The notes under the pieces are model-generated. The model was given only the letters and a program-made list of their open reading frames with translations, was not told the origin of the DNA and ran no database searches. This document shows, one piece after another, positions 18,806-27,885 of a DNA stretch of 64,000 bases. Made by a program: the position numbers and the translations under genes. The stretch lies in the NCBI GenBank assembly GCA_947466425.1, contig CANIBZ010000003.1:1-64000 (forward strand). Direction: 5' to 3'. Source of the stretch: Flavobacteriales bacterium. GTDB taxonomy: Bacteria > Bacteroidota > Bacteroidia > Flavobacteriales_D > Sanyastnellaceae. Positions within the stretch are counted from its first letter, which is position 1. The number at the start of each line of letters is the position of its first letter.

Positions 18806-19996
18806 TTATTTAGCGGCATTCATAGAAGCAAGGATTATCGCAACGCCATCAGCCGCCTCCTCCATGGTAATCGTCAACGGTGGCGCAATACGGAAACTCC
18901 ACGGACAAGACAAGAACCAAAAACTCAAGAGTCCGTTTCTTAAATTTTCTTCAACCACTTGCTGAACCATTTCAGCACTCTCCATGTCAATGGCGAAGAA
19001 CAATCCCTTTCTTCGAATTTCGATAACGTTGGGATGCTGACTTAATTTTTCTTCAATGAATTGTCCAATTTTCTCGGCGTGATTCAATAATTCTTCGTTG
19101 TGTATTTGTTCGAGGAATGCATGCACTGCTGCGCAAGCAACCGGGTGACCAGCAAAGGTGCTAATGTGTCCAAGGAACGGATTGTGTGAAAGCTCGCGCA
19201 TGTTCTCTTGCGAGGAAACCAAGCAGCCTATAGGCATTCCTCCGCCTAAAGCTTTTCCGAGCGTAATAGCGTGAGGAACCACGCCGAAGTGTTCGAATGC
19301 GAACACTTTCCCGGTGCGCCCCATACCGCATTGAATTTCATCGAACACGAGCAGCGCACCCACTTCTTCGCATTTCTTCTTCAACGCATGCAAATACATT
19401 TCATTCGGAATACGCACACCTGCGTCTCCTTGAATGGTTTCAAGAATAACACCCGCAGTTTTTTCTGTAATGAAATCGAGGTCTTCCCAGTTGTTCAATC
19501 GAATGAAGTGTACACCGGGCATGAGCGGACGGAAGTTCTGCTTCTTCACTTCATTCGCACTAATGGCCATTGAGCCCGTCGTACTTCCATGATATGAACC
19601 CACGAACGAAACAATTTCTTTTCTTCCAGTAACGCGCTTCACCAGCTTAATGGCCGCTTCATTTGCTTCCGTTCCGCTGTTCACGAAATAGCAGCAGTTC
19701 AATTCGGAAGGAAGCAATTTCAATAAACTCTGCGCAGCATTGTCCTGCGCCTCTTGAATAAATTCACCATACACCATCGTGTGCAAGTGCTTATCTACCT
19801 GCTTATGAATAGCCTCGCGAATGCGCGCATTTCCATGACCCAGATTACTCACTCCAACACCACTCACAAAATCCATAATCCGCGAACCGTCTTTCTTGTA
19901 CACATACAATCCCTCTGCACGCTCCACCTCAATTCCCAACGGAAACGGCGTCGTCTGCGCTAACCCCTTCTCAAAAAAAATATTCGATTCGCTCAT
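18806..19996 (-). CDS. Class III (acetylornithine-type) PLP aminotransferase
   Basis: 396 aa; VFDEIQCGMGRTGKVFAFEH and ITLGKALGGGMPIG motifs. Confidence 0.88.
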   Translation of the reverse strand: MSESNIFFEKGLAQTTPFPLGIEVERAEGLYVYKKDGSRIMDFVSGVGVSNLGHGNARIREAIHKQVDKHLHTMVYGEFIQEAQDNAAQSLLKLLPSELNCCYFVNSGTEANEAAIKLVKRVTGRKEIVSFVGSYHGSTTGSMAISANEVKKQNFRPLMPGVHFIRLNNWEDLDFITEKTAGVILETIQGDAGVRIPNEMYLHALKKKCEEVGALLVFDEIQCGMGRTGKVFAFEHFGVVPHAITLGKALGGGMPIGCLVSSQENMRELSHNPFLGHISTFAGHPVACAAVHAFLEQIHNEELLNHAEKIGQFIEEKLSQHPNVIEIRRKGLFFAIDMESAEMVQQVVEENLRNGLLSFWFLSCPWSFRIAPPLTITMEEAADGVAIILASMNAAK

Positions 19997-20003
19997 ATTT
20001 TAT

Positions 20004-20086
20004 CTTCCCTTTTCTTACCCTTTCTTAACTTCTCTTACCTTTTTTCAAATCTTCCCTTTTCTTACCCTTTCTTAACTTCTCTTACC
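20004..20086 (-). repeat. Two 36-nt copies of a TCTTA-N5 decamer array (47-bp period)
   Basis: CTTCCCTTTTCTTACCCTTTCTTAACTTCTCTTACC at 20004-20039 and 20051-20086; reverse complement resembles the 6651-6700 array. Confidence 0.9.
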
Positions 20087-20089
20087 CTC

Positions 20090-20152
20090 GTCTTCAGACA
20101 TTCGTGGCTCCGCCACATTCGTCCTTGGGACATTCGTGGCTCCGCCACATTT
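20090..20152. repeat. Mini-hairpin array with ATTC spacers
   Basis: GTCTTCAGAC-ATTC-GTGGCTCCGCCAC-ATTC-GTCCTTGGGAC-ATTC-GTGGCTCCGCCAC-ATTT. Confidence 0.88.
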
Positions 20153-20156
20153 GTTG

Positions 20157-23087
20157 TTATTCAATAATGATTTCATCAAGAAAGACCCACGGCTTCCCGC
20201 CAACACCCAAATGCCATTCAGGAATTTTATCGAACGCCGGAACCGCAATACACTTCACATATTTCACTGCGTTCACATCGCCTTTGTAATTCTTGTCGAA
20301 GGTAGCAGTGTACTCATGCATCTGCGGACCTTCAACCCGTTGCTGTGAAGTGTAGTCTTGCGAATACACTTCGTTGTAAGACTTTCCATCTTTACTTACG
20401 AAGTATTTCACGTTAGACGGAAACCAGATCCACGGACGAATATCTTGATAAGCAGAAAGCGAAATCTTTTTAATGTTGGTTGGATTTTTCAATTCAATCA
20501 CACATTCCATTTTACCATTGTATCCCTGCCACACACCCGTTCTGAAATCGAGTTTACCACGAATTCCATCGATAAGCGCATCATTCCCACCGGCAGTGTA
20601 TTGCGCGTCGTAGTTGCCCACTTCCTTCATCACTAAATTTCCGGAGCGCTTGTAGAACGTTGCTTCAATCCACGGACTGTCAATTTCTTTATCCGAACCG
20701 GCCAATCCTTTTACCAGTATGGTACATGTTTTTGTAATCTTAAACGGCTCGGAATAGAAGAATCCTTTTTTCTTTATTCCTCCTTCTTCCATTATTTCAA
20801 CTTTAATTTTAGAAGCACTATTCAAACAAGAAATGGAAATCATCTGCTCGCCAACAAAAGCTCTGTTTGGCGCGGTAATGATAGGCGCAGGAACAATCTT
20901 TTTCTCATTGTAAATGCCAAGTGGAAATGGCGATGGATAGCCTTGACTCCGCGTGTCAAATTCCGACATGGGTTCATAATCTTGCCACCATCCAGTGTTG
21001 TCGCCTGGACAAATCGGATAAGTGTTCCAAGCACTCACAACATACCATGCCGACATCTGTCCGCAGTCTTCGTTTCCGCAAAGTCCATCTGGAGTAGGAG
21101 AGTAAAGCGTCTTCATAATGCTATCGCGATACATGTGCAGCTTATCACGATTCACATAAGCGTACAAATACGCCATATGATGACTCGGTTCGTTGCCCTG
21201 CGCGTATTGCCCAATGAGTCCTGTAATATCGGCTTGCTCTCTTCCAGTTGTTTGCGTGGGTGCGTTGAAGAGCTTGTCCAATTCCGCTTCGAATTCTTTT
21301 TTTCCACCCATCAATTCCATTAACTCAGGAATGGCGTGTGGCGCGAAAAAACGATACTGCCAAGCGTTCGCTTCGGTGTAATGGAAGTTCACTTGATACG
21401 GATCGAAAGGTGTTGCGAAGCCGCCATTCACACGAGCACGCATGAATTTCGTTTCCGGATCGAAAACGTTTTTCCAGTTCTGAGAACGAACGGCATATTG
21501 TTGCGCAACCGCTTTATCACCTATCATTTCAGCATAGCGTGAAATGCAGAAATCGTCATACGCAAACTCCAATGTCTTACTCACGCTTTCGCTGAACTCA
21601 TCGCCGGGAACATATCCATATTTTACATAGGCTTTCTTTTCATCTTGGGGACCATTGCTTGTCGCAATCATGGCTTCCAACATTTTCAATTCATCCTCAT
21701 GCGTTTTGAAACGAATACCTTGTTGATAGGCTTCTGCAACGACTGGTACACTGTGGTAACCAATCATGCAATACGTTTCATTTCCCGCCAATTCCCAAAC
21801 AGGTAATTCACCACGCTCTTTATACATTTCTAAAAAAGTCTTCATCCAATCTTGTGTGCGTTCAGGTTCGAGTTTGCACATCATGGGATGGTAGGCGCGG
21901 AACGTATCCCAAAGTGAAAACACAGTGTAGCGCGTATATCCTTCTGCCGTATGAATCTTGTTGTCCATGCCTCTGTATCTTCCATCTACATCGCTCCACA
22001 CATTCGGAACGGTGTAACAGTGGTACAAAGAAGTGCGGTAATTTTCAAGACCTTTTCCTTCAGGAAACAAAGTAGGTGCCGGTGCTTTTTCAAAAACTTT
22101 CTGCCACTCTTCTTCAACTTTTTGTTTGTTGTATCTGAAGTCAGCTTTTGGCATTTCAGCATATAAATTTCTTTTGGCGCCTTCTTCATCCACTCCCGAA
22201 ATTCCTACGCGAATAGTCAATTCGTTTTTTTCAGTTGGAAGGAAAAGGAATTGAAAAGCTTGAATCATCTCGTATTCAATGACTGTTTCTCCTTTCTCAT
22301 TGACAGATTTGTTTCGTTGCATCAATTGATCATTCGCAACGAAAGGCTGAGAGAACACGGCGTAGAAATAAGTGTGTTGCTCTGTGGCCCATGCTTCAGA
22401 TACACGGTATCCGCTAATCGCAGTGTCTCCGTAAAAATGCAAATCGTAATACAACAATTTGTCTCTGTGCATGAAGTCTAAAAACAACAAGCAAGAGTCT
22501 CCCGGTTGCATTTTGTATTTGTGCAATCCTGCGTGAGTAGAGGCTGTGAAGCCTGCATCAATGTTGTAATCATCCAGGTGAACTCCGTAGACTCCAGGAC
22601 TTCCGGTCTCTCTTTTATGGGAAAACCTTGAAGCAATCGCATCGCGCCAAAGCGGTTTTTCCTTGGTGTGTCCATTCGTCGGCATGAACAAAATATCACC
22701 GTAATCGGAAACGCCTGTGCCTTGTAAATGCGTGTGCGTAAAGCCATAGATAATGCTGTCGCTGTAATGATATCCACCACAACCGTCCCAACCGTCGAGA
22801 CGGGTATCCGGACTCAATTGCACCATTCCAAACGGAGCCGTTGCTCCAGGAAAAGTATGTCCATGTCCGCCCGTTCCTGTGAACACATTCACATTGAATT
22901 TTTTACTTTGACTATCTTTTACTTCAACATTTGGCACCTGAACCGAATGACTGTTCGGTTTATTCGAAACGGGTGCTGGTTTATAATCCTCCGGACTCTC
23001 ATTGGGTGGAATATGGGCTATGACGCATGATCCAAGGGTTAGGCTGGAAAGAAAAAATGCTGAGAGGTAAAAATGTATTTTTTTCAT
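20157..23087 (-). CDS. GH92 family alpha-mannosidase-like lipoprotein with C-terminal discoidin-like domain
   Basis: FTGTGGHGHTFPGATAPFGMVQLSPDTR, YGFTHTHLQGTGVSDYGDI, GNEDCGQMSAWY; likely start MKKIHFYLSAFFLSSLTLGSC. Confidence 0.92.
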   Translation of the reverse strand: MKKIHFYLSAFFLSSLTLGSCVIAHIPPNESPEDYKPAPVSNKPNSHSVQVPNVEVKDSQSKKFNVNVFTGTGGHGHTFPGATAPFGMVQLSPDTRLDGWDGCGGYHYSDSIIYGFTHTHLQGTGVSDYGDILFMPTNGHTKEKPLWRDAIASRFSHKRETGSPGVYGVHLDDYNIDAGFTASTHAGLHKYKMQPGDSCLLFLDFMHRDKLLYYDLHFYGDTAISGYRVSEAWATEQHTYFYAVFSQPFVANDQLMQRNKSVNEKGETVIEYEMIQAFQFLFLPTEKNELTIRVGISGVDEEGAKRNLYAEMPKADFRYNKQKVEEEWQKVFEKAPAPTLFPEGKGLENYRTSLYHCYTVPNVWSDVDGRYRGMDNKIHTAEGYTRYTVFSLWDTFRAYHPMMCKLEPERTQDWMKTFLEMYKERGELPVWELAGNETYCMIGYHSVPVVAEAYQQGIRFKTHEDELKMLEAMIATSNGPQDEKKAYVKYGYVPGDEFSESVSKTLEFAYDDFCISRYAEMIGDKAVAQQYAVRSQNWKNVFDPETKFMRARVNGGFATPFDPYQVNFHYTEANAWQYRFFAPHAIPELMELMGGKKEFEAELDKLFNAPTQTTGREQADITGLIGQYAQGNEPSHHMAYLYAYVNRDKLHMYRDSIMKTLYSPTPDGLCGNEDCGQMSAWYVVSAWNTYPICPGDNTGWWQDYEPMSEFDTRSQGYPSPFPLGIYNEKKIVPAPIITAPNRAFVGEQMISISCLNSASKIKVEIMEEGGIKKKGFFYSEPFKITKTCTILVKGLAGSDKEIDSPWIEATFYKRSGNLVMKEVGNYDAQYTAGGNDALIDGIRGKLDFRTGVWQGYNGKMECVIELKNPTNIKKISLSAYQDIRPWIWFPSNVKYFVSKDGKSYNEVYSQDYTSQQRVEGPQMHEYTATFDKNYKGDVNAVKYVKCIAVPAFDKIPEWHLGVGGKPWVFLDEIIIE

Positions 23088-23551
23088 GGTGCTGTAGTGG
23101 GTGAAACGCAAACCGGACAGTTCATTCGGTCGTGAACGCCGAAATGAAGCACTTGCGGTTTGGCTATTTTAATTTGAGAAAGATAAATTTCTTTTTGTTC
23201 TGGAGTAAGCGCGAGTTCAATATTCAAGTCACGTTCTTCGCGAAGTTTTTTCACAAATTCAGATCGCATGTTCAAATCTTTCAAACGCTCTTCTTCATTA
23301 ACAGAAGGCTGTTCCGCAACTATGCTCATGATTTTTTTCTGATCTTCAATAAGTCCGTGGTAATGAACGAAGATGGAGGGTATTAAAAGTTGTTGCTGTT
23401 CAGAAAGATTTAATTTCGACTCAATTGATTTAATGCGCGCTTGATCTTGCGCAGACAGCATACTAATGTCTACAGATTCTCTTTGCATGGGTTGTGCCCA
23501 TGAGAAAAGAGAAAGTAAACAAAACGAAAGCGCACAAATGAATCGAATCAT
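23084..23551 (-). CDS. Hypothetical secreted protein with LTxxQ-like region
   Basis: 155 aa, signal peptide, ELALTPEQKEIYLSQIKIA; ATGA overlap with GH92 gene. Confidence 0.6.
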   Translation of the reverse strand: MIRFICALSFCLLSLFSWAQPMQRESVDISMLSAQDQARIKSIESKLNLSEQQQLLIPSIFVHYHGLIEDQKKIMSIVAEQPSVNEEERLKDLNMRSEFVKKLREERDLNIELALTPEQKEIYLSQIKIAKPQVLHFGVHDRMNCPVCVSPTTAP

Positions 23552-23596
23552 ATTTCAAAAATAGGACAGAAGCAAAGATGTACTACATTTGCCTTG

Positions 23597-23780
23597 CATT
23601 TGGTCAATGAAGAAGTTTATTGTGAAAAGGGAATCGCGCGAAAATCGCGAACTGTGCCCGCAGCTGTAAAGCTCTCATTCGAAAGAATGAAAACGATTGC
23701 CACTCAAAGCCACTGTGAAAACGGGAAGGCGAGCAACCGAGAGATAAGTCAGAAGACCTGCCAAGTGTATTAACCCCATC
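23597..23780 (+). promoter_or_regulatory. Cobalamin (B12) riboswitch
   Basis: aaaagggaat...ctgtgcccgcagctgtaa...gccactgtgaaaacgggaaggcg...agtcagaagacctgcc, directly upstream of a BtuB-like receptor; TACATTTG -7 element at 23584-23591. Confidence 0.9.
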
Positions 23781-23809
23781 ATCGCTCGGGGCCAAGCGAG
23801 AACAGGACT

Positions 23810-25708
23810 ATGAATAAAAAACTTTGTGCTGTCTTATTGTTTTTGCCTTTTGTTTTGCATGCGCAAGACTCACTGCCGCATGTTTCCATCATGCCTTTGG
23901 AAATTATTTCAGAGCGCAGCCTGAAAGCAGATGATCTGCATTCGGTCGATTCAATATTACTTCAACGTTCATCTTCTTGCGACATAGCAACAGCACTTCA
24001 ACGTTCGGGTATAGGCATGGTGAATACCTACGGAGCTCCCGGTTCCATTGCTTCCTTTCGTTTAGGTGGAATGAGTTCCAACTACGTGACCGTAGAATTA
24101 AACGGTTCTGTGTTGAATTCGCCTACACTCGGAATGGCAGATCTCTCACTTATACCTTCCTTCTTCATTCAATCAGCATCGCTAGGAGAGCGCAATTTCA
24201 GCGGCTTTCAGCGGAACGTAGGTCTTGCCGCAACGCTTCGTTTGGAGTCGAGCATGGCTACGAAAAATGAAGTCTCCTTCGAAAGCACGGTGACTTCCTT
24301 ACAGAATATTTTTTATGGAATGTCTGTATCAAGGAAACGTGATCAGTGGAAGTGGAACATACGCGCTTTTCAATCGCGGAATGAGAATAAATTCTCTTAC
24401 AGAGATGTTCAGCAATGGGAAGCTCCGCTGGTTCTTCAAACGAACAACAACAACATCTCTCAAGGAGTTCAAAGCAATCTGGTATATCTAGGAAAGAAGA
24501 GAACCCATTACTTCAACACCATGGCAGTTAACCGTTACGCCTTGTTGCCTTCTGTTATGGGTGGGGTAGGTAACTTGAATGCAAATCAACGTGACGATCT
24601 TTTTCAAACGTCATTCTATTGCGAAGGAAAACGAAAAAATGTTTTTTCTTTCTCGCATTTCCAATCGAAGCAAGGCGTTTCGATAATTCTTTCAAATCAA
24701 GAGTATTCAAGCTACGTAGTGTCAAGTCAAATTCAAACGAACCAAGTCAATGCATTTGTAAACGGATCGTTGCAAATGCGCAGAGCATTGTTTCAGTTGA
24801 ACCCTACCGTTGGCTTAACGTCTCTGCAATACCGAGATTGGAACCAAGAAGTAAATTGGAAAGGTGGTTCGTTGTGGGCGTCTTACATTCAAGATTTAGC
24901 CAAAGGGAAATTGAGGTTCGTATCTTGGGTTAAACCCGAATGGCGTTCTGATCGGAAGCCCATTGTTAGTGGTGAGGTAGGAATAGAACTTCCATATAAA
25001 ATGAAAAATGTGAGCTCGCAATTTTCTGTTTCTGGTAGTGTGAAATCGCGCATGCCTTCCGCCAATGACCTGTATTGGATTCAAGGTGGAAATCCCGATT
25101 TGCGCTCGGAACAAGCCAAATGGATTCAGTTTAAATGGGACAACAAGATAAATTTTGAAAGAGGCAAAGCATTGCAATTCCAAATCAATGCAAAGGCAGG
25201 GAACGTTTCAAACTGGATTCAGTGGCAACCACTTCCCGAAGGCATTTGGATCGCGAGTAATTTCAAGTCTGTTTCAATGAAACAAATTGAAGGCGTTGCC
25301 TCATTTAAAATCCCTGTTTCAGCAGGAGAATTATTGTTCACAGAACGAGTAGAACTTACGCATACAACAGCTTCAAATATCGGCAGTCCGGGTGTTTTCG
25401 ATATTGTCTATACTCCTCGCGTGCGCGTTTCTTCTTCCATTCAATATTCAAAGGGAAGTTGGTCTATGTTGTTGACGAACGCCTTTGTTTCAAGTCGATT
25501 TACAGATGAAGGGAACTCTTCTTTTTATGCTTTGCCCGGTTTCAATTTGTTCAATGCTAGCTTGAATAAAGATTGGCAATTCAACAAGAACAATTGGTCG
25601 ACTCAATTCGAAATTCAAAATATCTTAAACACCCAATACCAATGGATACGCGGATACGCCATGCCAGGTAGGGTTTATTCAATAAGTATTAAATTTTTCA
25701 TTCACTAA
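23810..25708 (+). CDS. TonB-dependent receptor, BtuB-like
   Basis: 632 aa; plug SSCDIATALQRSGIGMVNTYGAPGSIASFRLGGMSSNYVTVELNG; barrel; preceded by cobalamin riboswitch. Confidence 0.85.
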   Translation: MNKKLCAVLLFLPFVLHAQDSLPHVSIMPLEIISERSLKADDLHSVDSILLQRSSSCDIATALQRSGIGMVNTYGAPGSIASFRLGGMSSNYVTVELNGSVLNSPTLGMADLSLIPSFFIQSASLGERNFSGFQRNVGLAATLRLESSMATKNEVSFESTVTSLQNIFYGMSVSRKRDQWKWNIRAFQSRNENKFSYRDVQQWEAPLVLQTNNNNISQGVQSNLVYLGKKRTHYFNTMAVNRYALLPSVMGGVGNLNANQRDDLFQTSFYCEGKRKNVFSFSHFQSKQGVSIILSNQEYSSYVVSSQIQTNQVNAFVNGSLQMRRALFQLNPTVGLTSLQYRDWNQEVNWKGGSLWASYIQDLAKGKLRFVSWVKPEWRSDRKPIVSGEVGIELPYKMKNVSSQFSVSGSVKSRMPSANDLYWIQGGNPDLRSEQAKWIQFKWDNKINFERGKALQFQINAKAGNVSNWIQWQPLPEGIWIASNFKSVSMKQIEGVASFKIPVSAGELLFTERVELTHTTASNIGSPGVFDIVYTPRVRVSSSIQYSKGSWSMLLTNAFVSSRFTDEGNSSFYALPGFNLFNASLNKDWQFNKNNWSTQFEIQNILNTQYQWIRGYAMPGRVYSISIKFFIH

Positions 25709-25721
25709 AAAATATGGAATC

Positions 25722-26765
25722 ATGAAATTGAAATTTTTGTCTGTTGTTTTATTTTCACTTGTTCTAGTTTCTTGCGATAAATGCAAAACCGATGAACCAA
25801 CAGTTGCAGATTATACGCACGGAGCTTTCATAGTAAACGAAGGCTCTTTTGGTAATTTGAATGGAAGTATTACGTGGACGCTCAATAGCGTGCTAGTTTC
25901 AAATCCATTTGCAGATGCCAATGGAACAGCCCTGGGCGATGTTATTTCAGATTTCGATGTCGTGAATGGTAAGTTCTATGCCATTTCAAATTCTACCGCG
26001 AAAGTGATTGTTATGAATGCAACGACGTTTAAGATTGAAGCGGAAATAACAGGATTCGCTTACCCACGTTCGTTTCAATATGTTGGAAATGGAATGGCTG
26101 CAGTTACGGATGGTAGTTTAGATGGAAGTGTGAAATGGATTGACCTTTCAACAAACACCATTGTTTCTGCAACACCGGTTGGATTAGGACCTGAAGGTAT
26201 GTGCGTATTTGGAGATAGACTTTATGTTTGTAACAGCGGCGGATGGGACATTGACAATCGCGTTACTGTAATTGATATTCCGTCGCAGTCTGTGTTAACG
26301 AATGTAACTGTTGCTGATCGCCCTGTGGAGATTCAGGCAGATGTTATTGGAAACCTTTGGGTGCTGTGCAGCGGACAAACGCAGTATGATGCTAATTGGA
26401 CGCAGATTATAGGACATACCGCAGCAGCTTTGGCGCGAGTGAATTCGATTGATAATTCAGTTACCACATTTGACGTTGGCGTTATTGGCGATCATCCACT
26501 TCACATGGCGAAAGATGAAACCAATCAGAAGATATACATTTCGAATACCACGCTTTTGGCTTTCAATATGCAAACAAATGCAATGTCAGATTTCTTATCT
26601 GTGCCAACCAATGGAGTTTCTGTAAATCCTGCCACACTTGAAGTTTGGGTGTGTAGTGAAACAAATTATGCAGCTCCATCTTCCATAAAAGTTTATAACT
26701 CTGGTGGAGAGTATCTGAAAGAACTTAACGCGGGTATTGCTGCTTGGAAAGTTGAGTTTAATTAA
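25722..26765 (+). CDS. Surface beta-propeller lipoprotein (YncE/DUF5074-like, possible BtuG-like)
   Basis: 347 aa; lipobox VLVSCDK; FIVNEGSFGNLNGSITW, YVTN-type repeats; 13 nt after the BtuB-like gene. Confidence 0.75.
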   Translation: MKLKFLSVVLFSLVLVSCDKCKTDEPTVADYTHGAFIVNEGSFGNLNGSITWTLNSVLVSNPFADANGTALGDVISDFDVVNGKFYAISNSTAKVIVMNATTFKIEAEITGFAYPRSFQYVGNGMAAVTDGSLDGSVKWIDLSTNTIVSATPVGLGPEGMCVFGDRLYVCNSGGWDIDNRVTVIDIPSQSVLTNVTVADRPVEIQADVIGNLWVLCSGQTQYDANWTQIIGHTAAALARVNSIDNSVTTFDVGVIGDHPLHMAKDETNQKIYISNTTLLAFNMQTNAMSDFLSVPTNGVSVNPATLEVWVCSETNYAAPSSIKVYNSGGEYLKELNAGIAAWKVEFN

Positions 26766-26784
26766 TATTGAAATGATGAACAAC

Positions 26785-26818
26785 AAAAAAGGCCGCTTGA
26801 AAAAGCGGCCTTTTTTTA
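26785..26818. terminator. Bidirectional rho-independent terminator
   Basis: aaaaaaggccgctt-gaaa-aagcggccttttttt between convergent genes. Confidence 0.92.
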
Positions 26819-26832
26819 TTTGAAAAAACTGA

Positions 26833-27177
26833 TTAGTTCTGTTCTACGAATTTTCCGTTTTGCTTCACCAAGTGAATGTGTGCAGCAGAAGCGGTAAGAT
26901 TTACATTGTTGTTCGACTGACAAACCACTGTTCCTCCAGCGGTGGTGCGCACAGAGTAGGCTATGCCAATTAAATTTCTGTTTGAATCGAATTGAGGTGT
27001 GTATTGAAAATCTAGTCCTTGAGCAATCATATCGTTGCGCAATTGGAACAACTGCTCACGGGTGGTAGTTGATGAAAGCGTAAGATTCACTTCATTACTA
27101 GTAATAATGTTTTGAGCCATTACTGAAGTACCTACCATAAGGGCCGCAGCAACTAAAATAGAGCGAAGAGTTTTCAT
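26833..27177 (-). CDS. Small secreted hypothetical protein
   Basis: 114 aa with signal peptide MKTLRSILVAAALMVGTSVMAQ. Confidence 0.7.
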   Translation of the reverse strand: MKTLRSILVAAALMVGTSVMAQNIITSNEVNLTLSSTTTREQLFQLRNDMIAQGLDFQYTPQFDSNRNLIGIAYSVRTTAGGTVVCQSNNNVNLTASAAHIHLVKQNGKFVEQN

Positions 27178-27294
27178 AAGTTTGAATCTTTACACAATTA
27201 TACAAATAGTTTTTATTTATAGGTAAGCGAAATGAAAAATAATCTGTCCATTTTATGAACTATTTTCGCCGCTCATTCTAATCCTAACGAAATA

Positions 27295-27822
27295 GTGAGC
27301 CAAAAATTATCCTCTACAGAAATACGAATTCAATTAATGTCTTCCGACGAGCCAATTGCATTGAACGCAATTGAGCAATTGAAGATAAATGGAAAGGCAT
27401 CTGCCATTTCGCCATTGTTGGAAGTTCTTGCATCTTCGAATCATGAATCAATGAAGAAAGAAGCGCGTGAAATGCTTTCAGCCATGCGTGTTAAAAATGC
27501 TGAAGAAGAACTGGTTCAAGCGCTTTTCGATGAGAGATATAAATCAATTCAGATTGAGATACTTCAGTTCTTGTGGAGTAACGGTTTTTCAGCAGCCGGA
27601 CAGTTGCATGTTTTGGTTGAAGTAGCAGTGAAAAATGGATTTCAAGGCATGCTTGAAATTCTGAGTATTCTAGAAGTAGAAGAAGGTGTTTATTCAGAAG
27701 AAGAACAACTCGGAGCCATGAGTTTCCTGCGAAGCGTGCCTCAAGAAAATTTCACGCGAGAAGAAAAAATCATCTTCAACGACATCCTTCGCTCAATAGA
27801 CACGCTCATCATAAACGAATAG
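27295..27822 (+). CDS. HEAT-repeat-like protein
   Basis: 175 aa, GTG start; helical repeats (KGKASAISPLLEVLASSNHESMKKEAREMLSAM). Confidence 0.65.
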   Translation: MSQKLSSTEIRIQLMSSDEPIALNAIEQLKINGKASAISPLLEVLASSNHESMKKEAREMLSAMRVKNAEEELVQALFDERYKSIQIEILQFLWSNGFSAAGQLHVLVEVAVKNGFQGMLEILSILEVEEGVYSEEEQLGAMSFLRSVPQENFTREEKIIFNDILRSIDTLIINE

Positions 27823-27835
27823 ACCTCGCGAAGCT

Positions 27836-27880
27836 TCATCAATCGCAGATTGTCATCACGCAGTGTCATCCGTGCAACGG
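27836..27880. repeat. Mini-hairpin array with TCATC spacers and GCA loops
   Basis: TCATC-AATCGCAGATTG-TCATC-ACGCAGTG-TCATC-CGTGCAACGG; stems CAATC/GATTG, CAC/GTG, CCGT/ACGG, all with loop GCA. Confidence 0.8.
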
Positions 27881-27885
27881 TTGTG

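Noticed and set aside
20943-21323. 126-aa plus-strand ORF inside the GH92 gene
   Set aside because: Antisense to an intact GH92 CDS, composition not protein-like.
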